From: Sphingobium sp. CECT 9361
GTDB taxonomy: Bacteria > Pseudomonadota > Alphaproteobacteria > Sphingomonadales > Sphingomonadaceae
NCBI RefSeq assembly: GCF_918741285.1
Contig: NZ_CAKKNC010000019.1
Location: 1 to 64,000 of the forward strand
Direction of reading: 5' to 3'
Length of the DNA: 64,000 bases
A program made the translations under genes and the position numbers. The notes under the pieces were generated by a model. It had not been told where the DNA came from. It made no database searches and worked only from the letters and a program-made list of their open reading frames with translations. Below are positions 53,636 through 60,688 of this stretch, in pieces; within the stretch, counting starts at the first letter, position 1, and each line of letters opens with the position of its first letter.

Positions 53636-54643
53636 CATCCATCGGCCGTAACCCCTCGGGCCCAATTGTCGGATAACGACGGGCAAACGGTATGTCCGGC
53701 AATGTCATCAAGCGGATGTTGCGGGGAAATTGTACCCGGGACAGTGACATCATGGCCTCGTGGCCTGCTGCGTCGTTGTCGAACACGGCGAGGATGCGAA
53801 TCTGTTGTTTCACGCCGGCAAACGCCTTTACCATACGCGCCAGCGGTGAAGCGCCGCCCTCGATTTTAAACCCTTCGAAATCGACGAAGTCGTAGATGTC
53901 GCAAAACTCTGGGTAGAGGGCTGCGAGCGCGGCTGCTAGAAGCTTCGAGTCCGACTTGCCCTCGGTCAGGATCAGGATCTTCCCGATCGGACCGTCCTCT
54001 TCACGGTCGTCGGAGTAACGCTTGGCGAGATTGGTCGTGAGTGAGACGCTGGCGTCGAACTCGCCCTCGTAGAGGTCGGTCAAGTCCATCCAAACAGCTT
54101 GCGGCTGAAGCGCGTCAATCTGGATCGCCAAGCAGGCAAATGGGTCGCTGATCTCATAGCGCAACATGCCCGAGGGTCCGAGCAACGCGTCGATCGATCG
54201 GGTACTCGCTGATCGAAAATAGTCTTCTTGCCAGCTGTCATAGGTCCATGAGCGACAGGCGGCCAACTCCTCTGTGAGGCCATGCTCCTCATAGGTCAGT
54301 GCCATTCGCTCGATGCTCTCAAGGTGTTCCCGGTAGCCGTGCTCCCACAGCTTCCGGCAGAGCTGGGCGGTATAACCCTGGATCTCGAGCCGCTTTCGCA
54401 CGTTGGCGGCCGGCGCATAGAGATACCAGAAGTCCGGCCTTACCTCGTCGTACAGCGGGTCCATATGCCGACGAACGACGGCGTGGACGGTGCGGCGCGG
54501 ACGATGCTGCAGATCGAACTCGCTAAACAGCAGTTCACAGCAGTATAGCGCGGCGATCTGGATGAGAGGCTGGCGTCAATCAGGATGAGAACTGATTGTC
54601 GCGGCGTTCATGTGGTGCCTTTTTTGATTGACGCTGGCAAGCG

Positions 54644-55489
54644 CTATTCAGGGGTTTGATTGTCGCTGTGCGACAGTTCTCCACTGGACTTGATTGTCGC
54701 AAAGGTCGGTGGTCTGCCTGCACGAGATTGACGCTGGAGAGCCGAGCGCCGACGATAGCTTTCGACGTTCATTTCGAAGATGGTCGCGTGATGAACGAGG
54801 CGGTCGACGGCGGCGAGTGTCATGGCGGGATCTGGGAAGACCCGGTTCCATTCACCGAAGGGCTGGTTTGCGGTGATGAGCGTGGATCGTCGTTCATATC
54901 GTGCGCTGATCAACTCGAACAGGACAGAGGTTTCGGCCTGATCCTTGGTCACATATGCAAGATCATCGAGGACCAGCAGATGATATTTGTCGAGCTTGGC
55001 GATCGCAGCCTCGAGCGCCAGTTCGCGACGGGCGACCTGAAGTTTCTGAACCAGATCAGAGGTACGGGCGAACAGGACCCGCCAGCCATTTTCGATCAGC
55101 GCCAGGCCAATTGCGGCTGCCAGATGGGTTTTTCCTCCGCCCGGCGGACCGAAGAGGATGAGGTTGGCCCCTTTCTCGAGCCAGCCATCGCCGGAGCACA
55201 GAGCCGTGACCTGGGCGCGCGAGATCATCGGCACCGCGTCGAAGGCGAAGCTGTCGAGGGTCTTGCCCGGTGGCAGGCGGGCTTCGCCCAGATGCCTTTC
55301 GATCCTGCGGCGGTCCCGTTCGGCGATCTCATGCTCGGCGAGCGCCGCGAGCAGACGGGCGCCCGGCCAGCCTTCCTTGTCGGCTCGGGTGGTGAAGTCG
55401 GACCAGACCAGTTTGATCGCCGGCAGGCGTAAATCGTTCAGGATGAGGCTGAGCCGCTGGGCATCGATAGTGGGTGCGTTCCGGCTCAT
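54644..55489 (-). CDS. istB: IstB, IS21 helper ATPase (IS2)
   Basis: The 281-residue AAA+ protein has Walker A LILFGPPGGGKTHLAAAIG and Walker B YHLLVLDDLAYVTKDQ. It overlaps istA by four bases. Confidence 0.92.
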   Translation of the reverse strand: MSRNAPTIDAQRLSLILNDLRLPAIKLVWSDFTTRADKEGWPGARLLAALAEHEIAERDRRRIERHLGEARLPPGKTLDSFAFDAVPMISRAQVTALCSGDGWLEKGANLILFGPPGGGKTHLAAAIGLALIENGWRVLFARTSDLVQKLQVARRELALEAAIAKLDKYHLLVLDDLAYVTKDQAETSVLFELISARYERRSTLITANQPFGEWNRVFPDPAMTLAAVDRLVHHATIFEMNVESYRRRSALQRQSRAGRPPTFATIKSSGELSHSDNQTPE

Positions 55490-56997
55490 GCGGCTTCTCC
55501 CGCCATGAGAACATCGTATGTGGCAAGCGGGACCAGTTCCACAACAACGTGGGGAAGCGCGGCCGGATCAGGCGCAAAGCGTGTACGTAGAGCAGCCATG
55601 TCAGGCAGGCGGTCGGCGGCCATGTCGGTCGTTAGCAGTTCGGCAAGTTCGGCCTCACAGGCCCTCTCATGGGCCATGGCCAACAACTCGACCATATGCC
55701 GGCAAGCGACCCGTTCGGGCAAGGCGGCAATGAGCCGTTCGAAGATCTGCCGATAGGCTTCACGCGGGAACAGCTGATTGCGATATACCAGCTTCAGGAG
55801 CGCCATCGGTTTGCGCCGCAGGCTATGTATGATGTGTCGGTAATCGACCACATGGCCATGGGCACCGTTGTTGAAGGACCGTCCCCGCGGCAACGTCATC
55901 AAGTGCGTGCCGCCAATAAAGAGATCGAGCCGGTCGTCATAAAGCCGAACACGCAGCCGGTGTCCGATCAGTCGCGAAGGCACGGTGTAGAACACCTTGC
56001 GAAGGGTGAAGCTGCTGGTCGATGTGACCGTGACGATCGTCTCCTCATAATCGCTGGTGCGAGCCCCAGGCAGTGGCTGCAATGCCGCACGCTCGGCATC
56101 GATGCGGGGGCCGTTACGCCGGTTTTTGCGGCTGACAACCTCGTCGATGAAGTGCCGGTAGCTCGCCAGATCGTCAAAATCGCGTGATCCGCGCATTAAC
56201 AGCGCGTCCTTTATCGCAGCTTTCAAATGCCCGTGCGGACTCTCGATCCCGCCATTCTCATGGGCAATGCCGCGGTTATTGCGTGTGGGCGTCATGCCAT
56301 AATGTTCGCACAGAGCGTCATAGCGCAGCGTCAGATCCCGCCGGGAATCGGCATCCAGGTTGCGGAACGCGGCCGACAGGCTGTCGCTGCGATGCTCGAC
56401 CGGGGCACCGCCAACGGCCCACAATGCGTTTTGCAGCCCCTCGGCGAGGGCAACGTAGCTCTCGCCGCCCAGAATGACATGGGCATGCTCAAAGCCCGAC
56501 CACATCAGCCGGAAATGGTAAAGGCGATGTTCGAGCGGCACGCCAGCGACCGTTACATCCTCATCCGTCATCTCGGTGAAGTCTGAAAGGCCGAGCCGAC
56601 CCGGCTCATGCACCTGGCGGAAGATTACTTCCTGTTCAGGGCCATGGATGGCCCGCCACGCTCGGACACGCCGTTCCAATGTCCGCCGGATGCCCGCATC
56701 GAGGTCGGGATGCCGACGCCGCATCTCCTCGAAAATGGCAACCGTCCGAACGCCAGGCGCTGCCTGGAGCAAGGGCACGACTTCTTCTTCAAATATGCCC
56801 GCCAGGGGATCGGGGCGCCGCCGCTCCCGCTGCGCCTGCCGCTGAGATGGAAGTCGAGGATCTCCCTCGATGCGGTATGCGGTCGCTGTGCTGATACCGG
56901 CTTTGGCGGCCGCGATCGACGCGGCATGGGTCTGTCGGAGCTTCATATAGAGCCTCATCTGATGATCGTTGACGTGGCGGCCCGGCATCTGTGACAT
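55486..56997 (-). CDS. istA: IstA, IS21 transposase (IS2)
   Basis: The start MSQMPGRHVNDHQMRLYMKL at 56997 is taken; the frame is open to 57045. The 503-residue protein has an N-terminal helix-turn-helix (AAKAGISTATAYRIEGDPRL), a DDE core (GLSDFTEMTD; RSDSLSAAFRN; AHENGGIESPHGHLK) and a C-terminal beta-barrel region. Full length. Confidence 0.92.
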   Translation of the reverse strand: MSQMPGRHVNDHQMRLYMKLRQTHAASIAAAKAGISTATAYRIEGDPRLPSQRQAQRERRRPDPLAGIFEEEVVPLLQAAPGVRTVAIFEEMRRRHPDLDAGIRRTLERRVRAWRAIHGPEQEVIFRQVHEPGRLGLSDFTEMTDEDVTVAGVPLEHRLYHFRLMWSGFEHAHVILGGESYVALAEGLQNALWAVGGAPVEHRSDSLSAAFRNLDADSRRDLTLRYDALCEHYGMTPTRNNRGIAHENGGIESPHGHLKAAIKDALLMRGSRDFDDLASYRHFIDEVVSRKNRRNGPRIDAERAALQPLPGARTSDYEETIVTVTSTSSFTLRKVFYTVPSRLIGHRLRVRLYDDRLDLFIGGTHLMTLPRGRSFNNGAHGHVVDYRHIIHSLRRKPMALLKLVYRNQLFPREAYRQIFERLIAALPERVACRHMVELLAMAHERACEAELAELLTTDMAADRLPDMAALRTRFAPDPAALPHVVVELVPLATYDVLMAGEAA

Positions 56998-57070
56998 CCC
57001 TTCTCGCGAAGTTATGCCCCAGCGTACCTGACCGGCCGCTACCATCAGAAACGCCCTCCAGAAGGGCGCT

Positions 57071-57129
57071 ATCGGGGTCTGCTGATCCGGCTCCGGGCTA
57101 CGCCCTACACCGGATCAGCAGACCCCGAT
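57071..57129. repeat. 20-base perfect inverted repeat inside IS2
   Basis: ATCGGGGTCTGCTGATCCGG (57071-57090) is repeated in reverse complement at 57110-57129 with a 19-base loop. It lies between the element end and istA, and could stop outside transcription from entering the transposase gene. Confidence 0.8.
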
Positions 57130-57250
57130 TCTCATCTTGATTGACGCTGCTCTCTCATCCTGATTGTCGCGCAGCACAGCAGCTTTCCCACATATACCCG
57201 AGGTCGCCGACGACGACATCGTCGACATATACATCGCGCTCATCAGCCAC

Positions 57251-57594
57251 GCAAAATACCAGAGCCCCCTGCTAATCGTGCACCACCGTGCACCGCATTT
57301 CATCGCACCATGGTAGCAGCGCTGCCACCGAGTGCACTCGTCATCTTGTGAATTGAGATGGATTGAGGCGGAGGTGACGCCCATCGGGCTAAACGTCCGC
57401 TCAAATGCTGAGCTGAAATCAGATCTGAGGCCCGTGACCTTATCGGCCGGCTTCACCGATCAAGTTCCATATTCCAGTGAATTGCTATCCAAGGTCCGGT
57501 CAACCGGCGTCCAAAACCAGCTGTGCAGCGGCAGCCGAATGCACATTCCACTAATTCAGTGAACTCGACAATCGGTCGCGCGGGGGATGCGCCG
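57251..57594. other. Gene-poor stretch between the HEPN/Toprim start and the recombinase
   Basis: A plus-strand frame at 57332-57562 (…AELKSDLRPVTLSAGF…) is open but has no clear ribosome binding site or family. No other feature is seen apart from the dif-like site that follows. Confidence 0.4.
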
Positions 57595-57626
57595 TCATGT
57601 CCGATAATGTTTCTTATCGGACATGA
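57595..57626. promoter_or_regulatory. dif-like inverted repeat (11-6-11) beside the recombinase gene
   Basis: ATGTCCGATAA (57597-57607) and TTATCGGACAT (57614-57624) are exact inverted arms around the six bases TGTTTC; one or two further flanking bases also pair. Arms of 11 with a 6-base centre and inner ATAA/TTAT match the geometry of XerC/XerD dif sites. Confidence 0.65.
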
Positions 57627-57676
57627 CTGGCGCTCGACCGGGAAGGGTGGCACAAGCGCAATATTGGCATATCCCG

Positions 57677-58714
57677 ATGGCGACACCGACCTTGCACGAC
57701 CCGAATCCCGATCATTACGACGCCGGCGAACGACCCGCATCGAACCTGCCCGTGGTCGTGCCGTCCGAGCCGAGCCTGCCCGACATCCTCGATCGGAAGA
57801 TCGAGCGCGCCACCGCCTACGCGAAGGCCGCGAGATCGGCCGCGACCCGCAAAGCCTATGCCTCCGACTGGGTGATCTTCGCGCAATGGTGCGCGGAGTT
57901 GGCGCTGACGCCGCTGCCGGCATCGCCCGGCCAGGTCGCGACCTTCGCGGCGGACCAGGCCGATGCCGGTCTCAACCCCTCGACGATCGTGCGGCGCGTG
58001 GCCGCCATAGGTCACTACCACCGCGCGAGCGGCTATCCCGCGCCGACCGCCCAGCCCGACGCCGGCGGACTCGCCGAGGTCATGGCAGGCATCCGCGCGG
58101 AGAAGGGCACGCGAAAGGTCAAGAAGCGGCCGGCGGACGCCGCTGCTCTGCGCAACATGCTGGCCGAGGTGCAAGGCGACGGCTTACGCGCGGTCCGCGA
58201 CCGGGCGCTGCTCGCGATCGGCATGGCGGCCGCGCTTCGGCGCTCCGAGCTCGTCGCCCTCGAGTTGGGCCATGTCGGCCTCGTTCCCAAGGGTCTCGAG
58301 ATCCTGATCGCCCGGTCCAAGACCGATCAGGACCGCGAAGGCGCGACCATCGCCATTCCGGAAGGAACGAGGATCCGGCCGAAGGCTTTGCTGCTCGAAT
58401 GGATGGCCGCGGCCGGCCATACGAGCGGTCCGCTCTTCAGGCGGCTCACGCGCAGCGACCAGCTCACCGACGACCCTATGTCGGACAAGGCCGTCGCGCG
58501 TCTCGTCAAGCGCTATGCGGCGGCGGCGGGATATGACCCCGGCGAGTTCTCGGGTCATTCGCTACGATCAGGCTTCCTGACCGAGGGCGCCGGCCAGGGC
58601 GCGACGATCTTCAAGCTGCAGGAAGTCAGCCGGCACAAGACCGTGCAGATCCTGTCCGAATATGTCCGCGACGCCGATCGCTTCAACAACCACGCCGGAG
58701 AGCGCTTCCTGTGA
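57677..58714 (+). CDS. Tyrosine recombinase / integrase
   Basis: ATG 57677 (MATPTLHDPNP) gives 345 residues; an in-frame ATG at 57623 lies in the palindrome and is the alternative. The catalytic set is present: AALRRSELVALE (Arg), ARSKTDQDREG (Lys), HSLRSGF (His-x-x-Arg), SRHKTVQILSEYVRD (His and Tyr). The N-terminal SAM-like domain reads RSAATRKAYASDWVIFAQWC. It could integrate the element or resolve multimers. No tRNA gene or att duplication is seen next to it. Confidence 0.88.
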   Translation: MATPTLHDPNPDHYDAGERPASNLPVVVPSEPSLPDILDRKIERATAYAKAARSAATRKAYASDWVIFAQWCAELALTPLPASPGQVATFAADQADAGLNPSTIVRRVAAIGHYHRASGYPAPTAQPDAGGLAEVMAGIRAEKGTRKVKKRPADAAALRNMLAEVQGDGLRAVRDRALLAIGMAAALRRSELVALELGHVGLVPKGLEILIARSKTDQDREGATIAIPEGTRIRPKALLLEWMAAAGHTSGPLFRRLTRSDQLTDDPMSDKAVARLVKRYAAAAGYDPGEFSGHSLRSGFLTEGAGQGATIFKLQEVSRHKTVQILSEYVRDADRFNNHAGERFL

Positions 58715-59550
58715 TCCTCGCCTTCACCGACCTTCTCATCAAAGCAGGTTGCGAACCTGCCCAGGTCCGCCTCCTACGCCACCAGACCAAGGCTCCGAGC
58801 GGACGGACGCCCTATGCCTTGTGGCGCGATCGCCTGCCGGCGTTCGAAGAGTACCAGTGTGTGCAGACCAGCGCGAACCGCCCGAACCTCGCCGCTCCGC
58901 TTTGGGCGAGCTTCGTAGTGCCGCCCAGCGGCACGACCCTCTTCGCGGGGCTCTATTCGGCCGAGCGCGTGAGCATGGTCGACAGCAGCTGGATCGATCC
59001 GCTTTTCGATCGACCCGGCACCGACCTCACCAAGGACAGCCTCGATCGCTACGAAACCTTCCTGACCGACAGGCTGGCCGATTACATCGGCCGCCTGTCG
59101 ATCGGATGGGGCGCGGGGACGAGAAGTTGGGTGCAGCGTGCCGACCGCCAGAACAAGGAAATCGTCGAACTCACCCGCGTGTTCAGGGAAGAGGCGTTTC
59201 CGGGCTACACGCATTTCATAGCACTCGTCTCCGAGGTGGAGACGATGCCGGTGGGCTGGATCGCCGCCCTGCGCGCAGCCCGCGGGATCTACCTCCTCTC
59301 TTCTCTGAAGACGCGGGAGCAATATGTGGGCTCAGCGACCGGCGAGGGCGGATTCCATGCCCGCTGGCTCAACTATGCGGCCGATGGCCACGGCGGCAAC
59401 ATCGGGCTCAAGAGCAGCGATCCGAGCGACTATCAGGTGAGCATCCTCGAGGTCAGCGGATCCGCGCTAAGCGCCGCTGAGATCATCGCCGTCGAGCAGC
59501 TGTGGAAGCGCAAGCTGCAGAGCCGCGAGATGGGCCTCAACCGAAACTGA
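58711..59550 (+). CDS. GIY-YIG nuclease-domain protein
   Basis: GTG 58711 overlaps the recombinase stop (GTGA). The 279-residue protein has a C-terminal GIY-YIG domain: RGIYLLSSLKTREQYVGSAT, then GGFHARWLNYA (Arg) and ILEVSGSALSAAEIIAVEQL with the catalytic Glu in the last helix. The N-terminal 185 residues are unrecognised. Similar proteins act as restriction or homing nucleases. Coupling to the recombinase suggests joint regulation. Confidence 0.75.
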   Translation: MILAFTDLLIKAGCEPAQVRLLRHQTKAPSGRTPYALWRDRLPAFEEYQCVQTSANRPNLAAPLWASFVVPPSGTTLFAGLYSAERVSMVDSSWIDPLFDRPGTDLTKDSLDRYETFLTDRLADYIGRLSIGWGAGTRSWVQRADRQNKEIVELTRVFREEAFPGYTHFIALVSEVETMPVGWIAALRAARGIYLLSSLKTREQYVGSATGEGGFHARWLNYAADGHGGNIGLKSSDPSDYQVSILEVSGSALSAAEIIAVEQLWKRKLQSREMGLNRN

Positions 59551-59580
59551 TATCGGTTTGACCGGAAGGCACTGCAGTGA

Positions 59581-59793
59581 TCACGAAAATGGCGCGCTTG
59601 CTCTCATCCCAGGGGATTCGTCCAGCGCATCAAGTCGATCCGTCATCGACAGCAGCCTCATAGCAGCGGCCGCGACCGCTTCGGAGATCGACGGATAGGT
59701 TTCCGCTGAGCTCAGCGATACGCCGCCGGCAAAACTGACCGTCGCCTGATCTCCATTGCCCTTTGGCGTCGCAGAAAGCGTGACATGGGACAT
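59581..59793 (-). CDS. Small hypothetical protein, 70 residues
   Basis: The product opens MSHVTLSATPKGNGDQATVS and contains ISEAVAAAAMRLLSMTDRLD. It is convergent with the GIY-YIG gene. I do not recognise it. Confidence 0.45.
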   Translation of the reverse strand: MSHVTLSATPKGNGDQATVSFAGGVSLSSAETYPSISEAVAAAAMRLLSMTDRLDALDESPGMRASAPFS

Positions 59794-60087
59794 CCGATTA
59801 GCCCTCCGGCCTATAACATCCCGAGCCTATATAACACGACAAGCCGCGACTGACGCCTTTCCAATACTAATAGTTGTTCAAATCATCGTACTTGGCGCCG
59901 AGGACGACCGTTGCGTAATTCTCCAATAGACATTGCCGGTTCGGATTGGCTTCCTCCACTCACCTTAACTGCATCGCGGCTACCCGTTCCATTGCTGGCG
60001 CGAAAGCGACGGAAAAGTCCGGATCCAGCGTCAGCACTTTCCGCAGCCCTTGGTCACATTGTTAGTAAAATGCCTGCGGAGCTCCGC
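59794..60087. other. AT-richer gene-free stretch
   Basis: About 290 bases with lower GC than the flanks (CTATATAACACG, ATACTAATAGTTGTTC). A TTG-started frame at 59911-60132 has no ribosome binding site. Promoters may lie here but none can be fixed. Confidence 0.4.
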
Positions 60088-60408
60088 TCAGCTGCGGGCG
60101 TAGAGCGCGATCGCCAAAGACATCACAAATAGCGAGAGCCAAATCAGGATTTGCCCGAAAATGTGAAGAACAAGGCCAACCCAAGAGTATCGGCGTTTCA
60201 ACACCACACCGCTGCCGACGGCCGTGAAGAACGCGATCACTGCTGGCATCGAGATCGACGGCGGCCGCTTAATGATCGTCTCGAAGATCGGCATTAGGCC
60301 GATCGCCATAACCAACATCCAGGAGAACCCGAACACCAGCGTGTCGGCCAGGTTCAAATGCTCCAGCGTGTTCGGCCGCTGATCCTTCTCCCGGAAGCGC
60401 GCTGCCAT
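60088..60408 (-). CDS. Small membrane protein, 106 residues
   Basis: Three hydrophobic segments are seen: LVFGFSWMLVMAIGLMPIF, MPAVIAFFTAVGSGVVL and LVLHIFGQILIWLSLFVMSL. The N-terminus is charged. No family recognised. Confidence 0.6.
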   Translation of the reverse strand: MAARFREKDQRPNTLEHLNLADTLVFGFSWMLVMAIGLMPIFETIIKRPPSISMPAVIAFFTAVGSGVVLKRRYSWVGLVLHIFGQILIWLSLFVMSLAIALYARS

Positions 60409-60482
60409 CAGGAAATCTCCGCGCTCAACCAGCTTGTTAACAAACCTCGAACGTCGTATGTTTGAGACGTTCGGAGGTTGTT

Positions 60483-60680
60483 ATGCTCGAGCTGGATAAT
60501 GTCACCTACGCGATGACCCGCGATAATGCTGCCGGGCCCATCATCCAGATGGTCGACAATGGCCTTCCCCCGATGGATGTGCCCACCGACGGCAACGCCA
60601 CGCGGGGCGGCCTGATCGGCTACGCGATTGCTTACAGCCTCGCGTTCGGAGTGGTCGCTTACTTCATCCTTGCCGTATAA
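60483..60680 (+). CDS. Small single-pass membrane protein, 65 residues
   Basis: ATG 60483 follows GGAGGTTGTT. The product ends in one membrane helix (LIGYAIAYSLAFGVVAYFIL). It is divergent from the gene at 60088 and convergent with traG. Function unknown. Confidence 0.58.
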   Translation: MLELDNVTYAMTRDNAAGPIIQMVDNGLPPMDVPTDGNATRGGLIGYAIAYSLAFGVVAYFILAV

Positions 60681-60688
60681 CACCGTGA

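Larger units (their letters stand above)
54544..57174 (-). mobile_element. IS21-family insertion sequence 2 (istA-istB), about 2.63 kb
   Basis: CACAGCAG occurs at 54536-54543 and 57175-57182, a target duplication of 6-8 bp (the exact end is ambiguous by two bases). The two ends share GGATGAGA and GCGTCAATCA-GATGAGAA in inverted orientation at matching distances. It is unrelated in sequence to the IS in brxC. Confidence 0.88.
53370..57250 (-). pseudogene. HEPN/Toprim-type gene interrupted by an IS21-family element
   Basis: The 3' part (53370-54543) holds a Toprim domain: KILILTEGKSDSKLLAAAL supplies the Glu and ILAVFDNDAAGHEA the D-x-D. The region before it (DFWYLYAPAANVRKRLEIQG) fits the HEPN/Toprim-associated N-domain. 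The 5' part lies past the IS: from GTG 57250 the frame reads VADERDVYVDDVVVGDLGYM, then WESCC. Removing the IS and one copy of the duplication joins WESCC to ELLFSEFD in frame. Toprim proteins of this kind are defence-associated. The start codon is uncertain. Confidence 0.72.

Noticed and set aside
57332..57562. Plus-strand ORF of 76 codons before the recombinase
   Set aside because: Open but without a start signal or recognisable family; kept only as a gap note.
59911..60132. TTG-started ORF of 73 codons
   Set aside because: No ribosome binding site and no conserved pattern; it overlaps the end of the membrane-protein gene.
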